Origin: Desulfohalobiaceae bacterium S24
GTDB lineage: Bacteria; Desulfobacterota; Desulfovibrionia; Desulfovibrionales; Desulfothermaceae
DNA length: 64,000 nucleotides
Reading direction: 5' to 3'
Assembly: GCA_011389765.1 (NCBI GenBank)
Contig: JAABTT010000007.1
Span: forward strand, 1 to 64,000
How positions within the stretch are numbered: the stretch's first letter is position 1; each line of letters starts with the position of its first letter. The position numbers and the translations under genes were made by a program. Positions 17,288 to 27,232 of this stretch are shown here, in pieces. Under the pieces are notes generated by a model. It was not told the origin of the DNA. It worked only from the letters and a program-made list of their open reading frames with translations, and ran no database searches.

Positions 17288-18298
17288 ATGCGAATTCTGC
17301 GTTACATACTGCGGCGGCTGCTCTACGTTCTCCCGGTGCTGCTGGGGGTGACCATCCTGGTCTTCTTCATTTCCCACGCCATTCCGGGAGATCCGGCCCA
17401 AATGATCGCCGGGCCAAAGGCCAGTCGCCAGGCCGTTGAGGAAATCCGCAGATCCCACGGCCTGGACAAGCCGCTGCCGATTCAATATCTGCGTTTTGTC
17501 TCCGGTCTGGTCCAGGGAGATCTTGGCCGGTCCATTCGCAATCACCGTCCTGTTGTGGAAGACTTAAAGGACTTTTTACCGGCGACTTTAGAGTTGACCC
17601 TGGCTGCGATGATCCTCTGCCTGGGAGTGGGCATCCCCCTCGGCATCCTGGCGGCGGTCAAACGCAACAAACTCACCGATCATTTGACCCGTGTCTTTTC
17701 AGTCTTCGGGGTATCCACACCAGTATTCTGGCTGGGCCTGATGCTGCTGCTTCTGTTTTACCGCAACCTGGGCTGGCTGCCGGGCTCGGGCCGGCTGGAC
17801 ATCATGGTCCAGCCGCCGCCGCAGTTCACGGGCATGTATACCCTGGACGCACTCCTTGCCGGGCAATGGGCTACCTTTGCCAACGCCCTGTGGCACATCA
17901 TCCTGCCGGCTTTTTGTCTGTCCTATGTCTATCTGGCGATCATCACCAGGATCGTTCGGTCTTCGATGATCGGTGTCCTGGGACAGGATTTCATCACCAC
18001 GGCCCGGGCCAACGGCCTGTCCGAAGCCATAATCGTTCTCAAACACGCCTTCAAGAATTCGCTCATCCCTACGGTGACCATCACCGGCCTGTCCTTTGGA
18101 GAACTCATGGGCGGGGCCATCCTGACCGAGACGATCTTTGCCTGGCCGGGCATGGGAAAATATGTGGTGGACTCGGTCAATTATCTCGATTTCCCCGGCA
18201 TCATGGGCTTTACCCTGATGGTTTCCCTGGTCTACGTCCTGGTCAATCTAACTGTGGACGTCATCTACGCTTTTCTCAACCCCACGATACGCTACTGA
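17288..18298 (+). CDS. Peptide ABC transporter permease (DppB-like)
   Basis: MRILRYILRRLLYVLPVLLGVTILVFF; binding-protein-dependent permease signature. Confidence 0.92.
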   Translation: MRILRYILRRLLYVLPVLLGVTILVFFISHAIPGDPAQMIAGPKASRQAVEEIRRSHGLDKPLPIQYLRFVSGLVQGDLGRSIRNHRPVVEDLKDFLPATLELTLAAMILCLGVGIPLGILAAVKRNKLTDHLTRVFSVFGVSTPVFWLGLMLLLLFYRNLGWLPGSGRLDIMVQPPPQFTGMYTLDALLAGQWATFANALWHIILPAFCLSYVYLAIITRIVRSSMIGVLGQDFITTARANGLSEAIIVLKHAFKNSLIPTVTITGLSFGELMGGAILTETIFAWPGMGKYVVDSVNYLDFPGIMGFTLMVSLVYVLVNLTVDVIYAFLNPTIRY

Positions 18299-18301
18299 CA
18301 C

Positions 18302-19174
18302 ATGGACGCCGCCTTTACCTCACGCCATCCCAGATTGCGGGAACTGCTGCTCACGCTGAAAATCCTGTCCCGCAACCCTTCGGCTGTTGCCGGTGCGCTC
18401 ATCATCGGCATCATGGCCTTTATGGGTTTTTCCGCCGACCTCCTGGCCCCTTTCGACCCTATCCGCATCAATTTGTCTGAGCGGCTGAACCCGCCCGGCT
18501 GGGGGCATCTGTTCGGTACGGATGAAATGGGACGGGATATTTTGAGCCGGGTCATGCACGGAGCCAGGATTTCACTGCGCATCGGCTTCATGGTGGTGGC
18601 CGCGGCCGGAATGACCGGTTCATTCATCGGCGCTGCAGCAGGCTTTCTTGGAGGCCGGATCGACAACTTAATCATGCGGGTCATGGATGTGGTGCTCTCT
18701 TTTCCTCCCCTGGTGCTGGCTATGGCTTTAGCTGCGGCCATGGGCCCCAGTTTAAACAACGCCATTATGGCCGTGGCCTTTGTCATGGTTCCCAAATTCG
18801 CCCGTATTGTTCGGGGCGAGGCTCTGGCGGTCAAGGAAATGCCTTATATAGCCGCGGCCCGGGTATCCGGGGCCAAAAATTTCTGGATCATCTTCAATCA
18901 TATACTGCCGAACTGCATGAACTCCGTGGTGGTCCTGGCCACACTGACCCTGGGTGAGACCATTCTTATCGCAGCTTCCTTGTCCTTTATCGGATTGGGG
19001 GCTCAACCTCCGGCACCGGAGTGGGGGGCCATGATCAGTGTCGGCCGGAAATTCGTCATGGACCAGTGGTGGTACGCCACCTTCCCCGGCCTGTTCATCC
19101 TGTTCACGGTTATCGGCTTCAACATCCTGGGCGATGCCCTGCGCGACGTCCTTGATCCGCGGATCAGGAGATAA
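18302..19174 (+). CDS. Peptide ABC transporter permease (DppC-like)
   Basis: HLFGTDEMGRDILSRVMHGARISLRIG. Confidence 0.92.
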   Translation: MDAAFTSRHPRLRELLLTLKILSRNPSAVAGALIIGIMAFMGFSADLLAPFDPIRINLSERLNPPGWGHLFGTDEMGRDILSRVMHGARISLRIGFMVVAAAGMTGSFIGAAAGFLGGRIDNLIMRVMDVVLSFPPLVLAMALAAAMGPSLNNAIMAVAFVMVPKFARIVRGEALAVKEMPYIAAARVSGAKNFWIIFNHILPNCMNSVVVLATLTLGETILIAASLSFIGLGAQPPAPEWGAMISVGRKFVMDQWWYATFPGLFILFTVIGFNILGDALRDVLDPRIRR

Positions 19175-19176
19175 CA

Positions 19177-20184
19177 ATGCTGGACTACGGAAAAACATTG
19201 CTCTCGATCCGTGATCTTTCGGTACGCTTTGCCACCTATCAAGGTCTGGCCCGGGTTCTGGAAAAGGTCTGTCTGGATATCAAAAGCGGCGAGATCCTCG
19301 GTCTGGTCGGGGAAACCGGCTGCGGGAAGTCGGTACTGGCCCGATCGGTGCTGCGGATCATTCCCAGTCCGCCCGGGAAGATTGCGGCCGGAACTATCTC
19401 CTATCAGGGAGAAGACCTTCTGCAGATTTCGGAGACAAGAATGCGCCAGGTTCGCGGAAACCGAATTTCCATGATCTTCCAAGAACCCATGTCCTCCTTG
19501 AACCCGGTATTTTCCGTAGGCAACCAGATGCGCGAGGTTATTCGCCTGCACCAGCAGGTCTCAAAGAAAGAAGCCACCAGAATCGCCCTGGATATGTTGC
19601 GCCAGGTCCAAATGCCGGACCCCGCTGCGGTCCTTGGCAAGTTTCCCCATGAACTGTCCGGCGGCATGCGCCAGCGGGTGATGATCGCCATGGAGCTGTC
19701 CTGCGGACCAGACCTGCTCCTGGCGGATGAGCCGACCACGGCCCTGGATGTGACCGTGCAGGGCCAGGTCCTGGCCATTCTCCGGCGACTGGCCGGGGAA
19801 AAAGGGGTCTCGGTCTTGTTCATCACCCATGACATGGGCGTTGTGGCCCAGATCTGCGACCGGGTGGCGGTGATGTATGCCGGGCAGATGGTGGAAGTGG
19901 CCGAAGTGAAGGAGCTCTTCTCGGCCCCGGCCCACCCCTACACCAGAGGCCTGATCTCGGCCATTCCCGGTGCCGAAGGGGAAAAGGGGGCCGAGCACCT
20001 CTACTCCATTCCGGGCGTCGTGCCCGGGCTCATCGACCCGCCTGAAGGCTGTCGCTACCATCCCCGGTGTGAAAAAAAACGGGCGGTCTGCACCGAACAG
20101 ACCCCGGTCATGGTTAAGCTGCACGCGGACCACGATGTGGCCTGCCACTGCTGCGGCCCGTCCAGAGAGGAGGGAAGGCCTTGA
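19177..20184 (+). CDS. Peptide ABC transporter ATP-binding protein (DppD-like)
   Basis: GETGCGKS, LSGGMRQRVMIAMEL, C-terminal oligo_HPY. Confidence 0.92.
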   Translation: MLDYGKTLLSIRDLSVRFATYQGLARVLEKVCLDIKSGEILGLVGETGCGKSVLARSVLRIIPSPPGKIAAGTISYQGEDLLQISETRMRQVRGNRISMIFQEPMSSLNPVFSVGNQMREVIRLHQQVSKKEATRIALDMLRQVQMPDPAAVLGKFPHELSGGMRQRVMIAMELSCGPDLLLADEPTTALDVTVQGQVLAILRRLAGEKGVSVLFITHDMGVVAQICDRVAVMYAGQMVEVAEVKELFSAPAHPYTRGLISAIPGAEGEKGAEHLYSIPGVVPGLIDPPEGCRYHPRCEKKRAVCTEQTPVMVKLHADHDVACHCCGPSREEGRP

Positions 20185-21161
20185 ACAGGGGTTCGCCGGT
20201 CATCGAGGTGCGGGATCTGATCAAGAATTTTGCCGTCTCATCGGGCTTTTTCGGCCGCCCCGGCACCTTTCTGCGAGCCGTGGACCGGGTCTCGCTTCTG
20301 ATTCGCCGGGGAGAGACCCTGGGGCTGGTGGGTGAATCCGGCAGCGGCAAATCCACCGTGGGCAACTGTATTCTTCGACTGCTGCAACCGGACGGGGGGC
20401 AGATTTTTTTCCGGGGCAGGGATCTTGCGGCCATGAACCGGCGTGAACTGCAAACCATTCGCGGCCGGGTCCAGGTCGTATTCCAGGACCCCTTGTCTTC
20501 ACTGGATCCGCGCATGACGATTAAACGCATCGTGGGCTACCCCCTGACGGTGAGCAAACAGGTCAGGGGCGCGGAAGTGGAAGACAGGGTTCTGGCCATG
20601 CTGCGTGAGGTGGGCCTGGGGAAGGACCACCTGCATCGCTATCCCCATGAATTCAGCGGCGGCCAGCGCCAGCGCATCGGCATGGCCCGGGCTCTGATCA
20701 CCGAACCGGAATGCATCATGCTGGACGAACCGACCAGTGCTTTGGATGTCTCGGTCCAGGCCCAGATACTGAATCTGATACACGACCTTCAGAAGCGACA
20801 CGGCTACGCCTATTTGTTTATCACCCATGATCTGGCCGTGGTCAGACACATCAGCCACCGCATTGCGGTCATGTACCTGGGACTTATCGTGGAGAGCGCT
20901 TCCAAGGACACTCTTTTTGAGAATCCCTGCCATCCCTATACCCGGGCCCTTATGGCCTCGGCCCCCAGACCTGATCCCTTCAATCGCCAGGACCTGGCCG
21001 TCCTGCCCGGTGATCCGCCCAGCCCGGTGCACATTCCTCCGGGATGCCGCTTCCATCCCCGGTGTTCTTCGGTTATGGATGTCTGTCGGCTGGAGGCTCC
21101 GCCGAGGGTCCGGATCGCAGCTGATCACGAAGTGGCCTGCCACTTGTATCCTTCGACGTGA
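20181..21161 (+). CDS. Peptide ABC transporter ATP-binding protein (DppF-like)
   Basis: GESGSGKST, FSGGQRQRIGMARAL, oligo_HPY C-terminus; overlaps previous stop by 4 bp. Confidence 0.92.
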   Translation: MNRGSPVIEVRDLIKNFAVSSGFFGRPGTFLRAVDRVSLLIRRGETLGLVGESGSGKSTVGNCILRLLQPDGGQIFFRGRDLAAMNRRELQTIRGRVQVVFQDPLSSLDPRMTIKRIVGYPLTVSKQVRGAEVEDRVLAMLREVGLGKDHLHRYPHEFSGGQRQRIGMARALITEPECIMLDEPTSALDVSVQAQILNLIHDLQKRHGYAYLFITHDLAVVRHISHRIAVMYLGLIVESASKDTLFENPCHPYTRALMASAPRPDPFNRQDLAVLPGDPPSPVHIPPGCRFHPRCSSVMDVCRLEAPPRVRIAADHEVACHLYPST

Positions 21162-21239
21162 AAGAGGGGCTTCTGTGTTTCTGCAAGGCAGACACAAGCC
21201 GATTTTGTAAACCCAGGTATCGTTTTTGAGGAGATTTGT

Positions 21240-22061
21240 ATGCGTGTCTTTATTTCAGCGGACATAGAAGGCGTGGGCTGTGTGGTCCGGGGAGAGAACT
21301 CATCGCCTGGAGGCCGGGAATACCCCATGGCCAGAAGACTGATGACCGAGGAAGTCAATGCCGCAATCCGGGCCTGTTTCGAGAGCGGCGCCCATTCCGT
21401 CGTGGTGGCCGATGCCCATAATGTCGGCCTGAATCTGTTGCCGGAAGACCTCGATGAGCGGGCTGAATTGATCATGGGGTCACCGCGTCCGCTGAGCATG
21501 ATGCACGGGGTGGAGGAAGCCGACGCCGCCCTGTTTGTGGGTTACCACGCGATGGCCGGTACCGCGGGCGGGTCGATCTGTCACACCTACATGGGACGGA
21601 TCGCTTCTGTAGAGATCAATGGACTGGCTGTGGGTGAAATCGGCCTGAATCTGGCCCTGGCCGGAGCCTACCGGGTTCCGGTCGCCGCCCTGAGCGGAGA
21701 CCGGGCCGCCTGCAATGAAATCCAGGCTCTGGTTCCGGAAATGGAAACCGCCGCCGTCAAAACGTCCATCGGGGCCTATGCCGCTCATTGCCTGCATCCC
21801 AAACGCTGCCGGGACCTGATTTTCAAGGCCGTGCGCAAGGGGCTGGACGGGGTGGAGCAGCGCAGTCCCTATCTGGTCCAGCCCCCGGTGACCCTGGAAG
21901 TGGGTTTGACCACGGCCTCGGGTGCTGACCGCGTGGAAGCGGTGCCAGGCGTCTGCCGCATCGCCGACAAGAGCCTGCGTTTCGATGCGGATGACTTCTT
22001 GACCTGTCACCAGACCTTCGGGGTGATAGCCAATTTGCTGGACGAGGTCCATTTCATATAA
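21240..22061 (+). CDS. M55 family D-aminopeptidase (DppA-like)
   Basis: MRVFISADIEGVGCVV; HSVVVADAHNVGLNLLPEDL; GYHAMAGT. Confidence 0.88.
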   Translation: MRVFISADIEGVGCVVRGENSSPGGREYPMARRLMTEEVNAAIRACFESGAHSVVVADAHNVGLNLLPEDLDERAELIMGSPRPLSMMHGVEEADAALFVGYHAMAGTAGGSICHTYMGRIASVEINGLAVGEIGLNLALAGAYRVPVAALSGDRAACNEIQALVPEMETAAVKTSIGAYAAHCLHPKRCRDLIFKAVRKGLDGVEQRSPYLVQPPVTLEVGLTTASGADRVEAVPGVCRIADKSLRFDADDFLTCHQTFGVIANLLDEVHFI

Positions 22062-22142
22062 ATTCAGAGCTCTTTCCAGTGAGCTGAAATTTTTATCAAT
22101 TTTTGGACACTTTCTTGTGCATTATTTATCAATTCCTCAACT

Positions 22143-23705
22143 TTACCTGTGCGGTCCAGGCAACGAAGGCAAGAGATTCTTGACCTCCTCCGGCCCCCAG
22201 GTTCCGGCCTCGTAAGGATGCAGCCGCTTGCCCTGGTCCGGGCAGTCGCACTCGATGAGGATCGGGGTCAAAAAGCCCCAGCAGAGCTCCACCCCGTCCT
22301 GCCGCCAGAACAGGGTCTGGTCCCCGAGCAGACAGTCCAGGAGGACCTTTTCATACGCCTCCAGGACCGGTCCGGTAAGGCCCTGATTGTAGTCGAAATG
22401 CATCTTCACCGTGCGCAGGCAGACCTTGGGACCGGGGACTTTGGTCTGGAATCTCAGGTGGATCTCTTCCCGGGGCTGGATGCCCAGGGTCAAGCGGTTG
22501 GCGGCAATGTCCTCGCCCAGGACCGCCCGGAACATGGAATTGGGCACCTGCTTGAACTGGACCTTGATCTCGGTCCGCTTCTCCGCCAGCCGCTTGCCCG
22601 AGGTCAGATAGAAGGGCACCCCCTGCCAGCGCCAGTTGTCCACAAAAACCTTCATGGCGGCAAAGGTCGGCGTCAGGGTACCCTGACGCACTTGAGGTTC
22701 CTCCCGATAGCCCTTGACTGCTGCCCCATTGATCCGCCCGGAGGCGTACTGGCCCAGCACCAGAAAGCTGTCCAGTTCCTGGGTTGGAAACGGCCGCAGG
22801 CAGCGGTAGACCTTGGTCTTTTCGTCCCGGACACGGTCCGCCTCGAAATGCGACGGGGGCTCCATGGCGCACAAGGCCAGGAGCTGCATCATGTGGTTCT
22901 GAAACATGTCCCGCAGGACCCCGAAGCGGTCGTAATACCCGGCCCGATGCTCCACCCCGAGCTGCTCGGCTGCGCTGATAGTTACGGAATCGATATAGCG
23001 CCGGTTCCAGAGCGGCTCGAAGATGGAATTGGCAAAACGGAGCATGAGAATGTTCTGCACGGTTTCCTTGGCCAGGTAGTGGTCGATGCGGAAGATCTGA
23101 TGCTCGGCAAAGCTGGAGTGGAGGGCCTTGTCCAATTCACGGGCGCTTTCCAGATCATGGCCAAAGGGCTTCTCCACCACAAAGCGCACCCAGTTCCCGT
23201 TACGCGAATCTTCCTCGGCCAGCCCGGCCCGGCCCAGTTGGCCGGCGATAACTGGGTAGACCGTGGGAGGGACCGCCAGGTAGAATATCCGGTTCCCCCG
23301 GGTGGCATAGCTGCTGTCCAGCCCCTCCAGGAAACGATTCAAGCCGGTGAAACTTTCCGGATCGTCATAGGACACAGGGTTATAGAAAAGACGTCTGGCA
23401 AGCCCAGCCCAGTTCTCAGGCTGCCCCCCAGATTCCGGCTCCACGCTGCGGCGCATGATCTCCCGGAACTCTTCATGGGAGTATTCGGATCTGGAAGCGC
23501 CCACAATACAGACATTCTCGGGCAGGAGCCCGTTCCGGTACAAGGCGAACAGAGAGGGAAAGAGCTTCCGCCGGGTCAGGTCCCCGGAGGCTCCGAAGAT
23601 TACGATCACGGCCGGCTCCTGGACCTGTTCCAGCCGGCACTGGCTCAGATCCGGACTTTCTGTCTCGATCTCGGGCACGTCTGTGTTCTTGGGTTTATCA
23701 GCCAT
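22143..23705 (-). CDS. zwf: Glucose-6-phosphate 1-dehydrogenase
   Basis: IFGASGDLTRRKLFPSLF; RIDHYLAKETVQNILMLRFAN. Confidence 0.95.
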   Translation of the reverse strand: MADKPKNTDVPEIETESPDLSQCRLEQVQEPAVIVIFGASGDLTRRKLFPSLFALYRNGLLPENVCIVGASRSEYSHEEFREIMRRSVEPESGGQPENWAGLARRLFYNPVSYDDPESFTGLNRFLEGLDSSYATRGNRIFYLAVPPTVYPVIAGQLGRAGLAEEDSRNGNWVRFVVEKPFGHDLESARELDKALHSSFAEHQIFRIDHYLAKETVQNILMLRFANSIFEPLWNRRYIDSVTISAAEQLGVEHRAGYYDRFGVLRDMFQNHMMQLLALCAMEPPSHFEADRVRDEKTKVYRCLRPFPTQELDSFLVLGQYASGRINGAAVKGYREEPQVRQGTLTPTFAAMKVFVDNWRWQGVPFYLTSGKRLAEKRTEIKVQFKQVPNSMFRAVLGEDIAANRLTLGIQPREEIHLRFQTKVPGPKVCLRTVKMHFDYNQGLTGPVLEAYEKVLLDCLLGDQTLFWRQDGVELCWGFLTPILIECDCPDQGKRLHPYEAGTWGPEEVKNLLPSLPGPHR

Positions 23706-23717
23706 GAGAGGGCCTCC

Positions 23718-24623
23718 TTATTCGGACTTCTTAACCGCGTGACCGCCGAACTCCCGGCGCAGGGCGGCCAGGATTCGGTTCGGAAAGGTGTCTTCCCGCC
23801 TGGAACGGAAGCGCTCCATCAGGGACAGGGTCAAAACCGGGGCGCTGCTTGCCGTCTCCACCGCCTGCTGGACCGTCCAGCGGCCCTCCCCGGAATCCTG
23901 AACAGAGCCCTGCAAGTCATCCAGTTTGGGACTCCTGGCGAAGGCCAGCTCGGCCAGCTCCAAAAGCCAGGACCTGATCACGCTGCCCTGGTTCCAGAGG
24001 TGGCTGAGCTGAGCATAATCCAGGTGCCGGGCATAGGGTGAATCCTCGAGAATCCCGAAGCCTTCGGCATAGGCCTGCATCATCCCGTACTCGATCCCGT
24101 TGTGGATCATCTTCACGAAGTGGCCGGCTCCGGTGGGACCGCAGTAGAGATAGCCATCTTTCGGAGCCAGGGCGGCCAGGACCGGCTCGATTCGAGAAAA
24201 GGCCTTCTCGTCTCCCCCGATCATGAGGCAGTAGCCGACTTCAAGTCCCCAAATCCCGCCGCTGGTGCCTGCGTCCAGATAATGAACCCCTTTCTCGGCT
24301 GCAGTGTGCGAACGCCGGATATCGTCCTTGTAAAAGGTGTTGCCTCCGTCGATGACCACGTCCCCGGACCCGGCCAGTTCCAGGATCGTCTCCAGATGCC
24401 GGTCCACGATCTCCCCGGCCGGGAGCATCATCCAGAGGATGCGGGGCTGCTCCAGGGCCTGGAGCAGCTCCTCCAGGGAGAAGCAAGCCTCAGCCCCGTG
24501 TTCGGCCAGCTGCTCCGTCTTTTCCGGTGTCCGGTTGTAGGCGGCCACTGTATGTCCATGCTCCAGGAGACGCCTGGCCATATTCATACCCATCCGGCCG
24601 AGTCCGATCATACCGATTTTCAT
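23718..24623 (-). CDS. gnd: 6-phosphogluconate dehydrogenase (short, decarboxylating type)
   Basis: MKIGMIGLGRMGMNMARRLLEHGH; GPTGAGHFVKMIHNGIEYGMMQAYAEGF. Confidence 0.92.
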   Translation of the reverse strand: MKIGMIGLGRMGMNMARRLLEHGHTVAAYNRTPEKTEQLAEHGAEACFSLEELLQALEQPRILWMMLPAGEIVDRHLETILELAGSGDVVIDGGNTFYKDDIRRSHTAAEKGVHYLDAGTSGGIWGLEVGYCLMIGGDEKAFSRIEPVLAALAPKDGYLYCGPTGAGHFVKMIHNGIEYGMMQAYAEGFGILEDSPYARHLDYAQLSHLWNQGSVIRSWLLELAELAFARSPKLDDLQGSVQDSGEGRWTVQQAVETASSAPVLTLSLMERFRSRREDTFPNRILAALRREFGGHAVKKSE

Positions 24624-24650
24624 ATGATTCTCCTTGCTGACTTTAAGCGC

Positions 24651-26102
24651 TTATACATCACAGGCCCTGCCCTTGAAATTGAAAAAGAACTTCAAGGCCT
24701 TCTGCATGGTTTCCGAAAAGATCTTGGGTTCCAGAACCTTGCCCACCACCCGTTTATTAATCTCGGCCAGGGTCGGGTAGGGATGCACCGCTCCGGCAAG
24801 GGTTCTCAGCTTCATTCCCCCGTTCAAAGCGGCCACCCATTCCGAAAGCAGCTCTCCTGCCTGGGGGCCCAAGATCTGCACGCCGACAGGTGTGTCTTTG
24901 GAGTTCAAAAGCAGCTTGATCTGCCCCAGATCTTCGTTTTCAGCCAGGCTGCGGTCGTTTCCGGAAAAATATTCCCGTACCACCCTGAACTCCATTTTTT
25001 TGTCTGCGGCCCGCTTCTCGTTCAGGCCGATGGAAGCCAGCTCCGGCTCGGTATAGGTGCACCAGGGCATCAGGGTGTCGTCCGCCTTGCGTGGCAGATG
25101 AAAGACCGCGTTGGAGACCACGATGCCCCCTTCATATCCGGCTGCGTGGGTGAACTGGTTCCTCCCGGTCACGTCCCCGGCCGCATAGATGTGCTTTTGG
25201 GAGGTGCGCATCCGCTGGTCCACCTGGATCCCTTTGCGAGTAAACTCGACCCCGGTGTTCTCCAGACGCAAATTCCAAACATTGGCCTCGCGCCCCAGGG
25301 CCACCAGGAGCTGCCCGGCCCTGGCGGTCTGCTCCTGTCCGTCGCTGCCGGTGAAGACCACTTCTTTCATCCCGCCCCGGTCTCTGACTTCCTTGACTCC
25401 GGCCCGGAGATGAAAACTGACCCCTTCCGCCTCCAGCCGGGACTGGAGGAGTTCGGCCAGGCCCTCGTCCTCCTTGGACAGGATCTGGCCGCTGCGCTGA
25501 ACCACCTGCACCTCGGTTCCCAGCCGGGCAAAGGCCTGGGCCATTTCGCAGGCGATGGGCCCGGCCCCGAGCACGATCATCGATCCCGGGAGTTCGTCCA
25601 GGGAAAAAATGTCCTTGTTGGTCAAATATGAGGTCTCTTCAAGGCCGGGAATCTTGGGGGCGGACGGGGAGGAGCCCATGGCCAGAACCCAGGTTTTGGC
25701 AGTTACGGTTCGGCCGCCCAGTTTGAGGGCATGCTCGTCCTGGAATTCGGGCTCGCCAAATTCCACCCTGGCCCCCAGATTGCAGAAACGCTCCACCGAG
25801 TCCTGGGCCTGGATCTTCTGGATGACCTCCTGGATGCGCCCGGCAATGGCTTTGAAATCCACTCTGGGAAGCTCCACGGCCGGGAGACCGAATTTTTCAA
25901 GATGCTTCAGCTGCTGATAGACCTGGGCGGTCCGGATCAGGGTCTTGCTGGGCACGCAGCCAAAGTGCAGGCAATCGCCCCCCAGGGCGGGCTCTTTTTC
26001 GATCAGGAGCGTTTTGGCTCCCAATCTGGCGCTGCCCGCGGTGACCGTCAACCCGGCGGCCCCGCCGCCTATGACTCCGATGTCATAATCATAGGCTGTC
26101 AT
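24651..26102 (-). CDS. FAD-dependent pyridine nucleotide-disulfide oxidoreductase (mercuric reductase / dihydrolipoamide dehydrogenase-like)
   Basis: GGGAAGLTVTAGSARLGAKTLLIEKE; GGDCLHFGCVPSKTLI. Confidence 0.88.
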   Translation of the reverse strand: MTAYDYDIGVIGGGAAGLTVTAGSARLGAKTLLIEKEPALGGDCLHFGCVPSKTLIRTAQVYQQLKHLEKFGLPAVELPRVDFKAIAGRIQEVIQKIQAQDSVERFCNLGARVEFGEPEFQDEHALKLGGRTVTAKTWVLAMGSSPSAPKIPGLEETSYLTNKDIFSLDELPGSMIVLGAGPIACEMAQAFARLGTEVQVVQRSGQILSKEDEGLAELLQSRLEAEGVSFHLRAGVKEVRDRGGMKEVVFTGSDGQEQTARAGQLLVALGREANVWNLRLENTGVEFTRKGIQVDQRMRTSQKHIYAAGDVTGRNQFTHAAGYEGGIVVSNAVFHLPRKADDTLMPWCTYTEPELASIGLNEKRAADKKMEFRVVREYFSGNDRSLAENEDLGQIKLLLNSKDTPVGVQILGPQAGELLSEWVAALNGGMKLRTLAGAVHPYPTLAEINKRVVGKVLEPKIFSETMQKALKFFFNFKGRACDV

Positions 26103-26842
26103 GATCTGGCTCCCTGCTTTTTTGGAAATTCGCTTTTCGGATCCACGGCGCCCATCCCGGTCTTGCGGCGGTAGAGGTTGACCAGCTTCTTGGTGATCAG
26201 GGGGAAGACCCCCAGAAGGATGAAGGAGATGATCAGGCTCGGGGAGAGGATGTCTCCCATTTTGGAAATCTGGCCCAGCTCCTTGCCGGCGTTAACGTAC
26301 ACCGCGGTCCCCGGGAGCATGCCCAGCTGGGAGACCCAGTAGAACCGCCGGAGGGGCAATCTGGTCAGGCCCATGACCAGATTGATGACAAAGAAGGGAA
26401 CAACCGGGATCAAGCGCAGGGTGAAGAGGTAGAAACTCCCCTCCTTCTCCACGCCCTGGTTGATTTTGACCAGACGATCCTTGAACCTGGCCTGGACCCA
26501 GCCCTGAAACAGATGCCTGGCCACGAAGCAGGCCAGGGTCGCCCCGATGGAACTGGCGAAGGAGACCACGATCAGCCCGGTGACAAAACCGAACAGAGCC
26601 CCGCCGGCCAGGGTCATGATCGCCGCCCCGGGCAGATTGAGGGCCACCACCACAATGTACAGCAGGGCATATCCCCCGAGGACCAGGACCGGGTGGCCGG
26701 CGAACAGGGCCTGAAAACTCACCCGGGAGGCCTTGAGATAGGACAGGGTCAGGTACTGGTTGAGATCAAACAGAAAGAACAATCCGGCCAGGACCAGAAT
26801 CACCAGGACGATGATGATTTTTTTGAGAGATGTTTTTTTCAC
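26099..26842 (-). CDS. TVP38/TMEM64 (SNARE-associated/DedA-like) membrane protein
   Basis: GAAIMTLAGGALFGFVTGLIVVSFASSIGATLACFVARHLF; RLIPVVPFFVINLVMG. Confidence 0.85.
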   Translation of the reverse strand: MKKTSLKKIIIVLVILVLAGLFFLFDLNQYLTLSYLKASRVSFQALFAGHPVLVLGGYALLYIVVVALNLPGAAIMTLAGGALFGFVTGLIVVSFASSIGATLACFVARHLFQGWVQARFKDRLVKINQGVEKEGSFYLFTLRLIPVVPFFVINLVMGLTRLPLRRFYWVSQLGMLPGTAVYVNAGKELGQISKMGDILSPSLIISFILLGVFPLITKKLVNLYRRKTGMGAVDPKSEFPKKQGARS

Positions 26843-27083
26843 GGTCGTTGCACTTCCACCCTTTTTACAGTAGGTTTGATCATGAGGTTTCAGATGTCAC
26901 GTTTTGGGTTTCAGGAAAAGAAAACAGCAGCAATAACAATACATTAAAGATTGAGACCCGACACCTGACACCTCTTTTTGCAGATAATTAACAATAACGT
27001 GTCAGAAAGTTTATAAAAATTTTAGCTGACTTGTAAGAGCTCTGTATATTATATAATATATTTCAATGCAGCCAGCGGCGGGG

Positions 27084-27232
27084 CTCGTATGAAACTTGAT
27101 TTTTCTTTCTCCGTCACCCCGGTGGAGGCCGGGGTCCAGCTTGTTAAGGCTGGATTCCGGCCTCCGCCGGAATGACGGAGGAGGTGATTCCAAGTTTCTT
27201 TTTCAATCAAACTGGACGTATGCGGCCAGAGG
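27084..27232. repeat. MITE-like repeat unit (inverted relative to copy at 44589-44771)
   Basis: CCGTCACCCCGGTGGAGGCCGGGGTCCAGC...GGATTCCGGCCTCCGCCGGAATGACGG, flanked by CTCGTATGAAACTT and AAACTGGACGTATGCGGCCAGAGG. Confidence 0.75.

Noticed and set aside
19177-21161. Dpp ATPases plus M55 peptidase as a novel system
   Set aside because: Matches the known dpp operon logic with a D-aminopeptidase; ordinary.
22149-24041. 630-aa ORF on plus strand
   Set aside because: Fully antisense to zwf and the start of gnd, both strongly supported; low-complexity shadow translation.
24102-25631. 509-aa ORF on plus strand
   Set aside because: Antisense to gnd and the FAD oxidoreductase; no domain signature.
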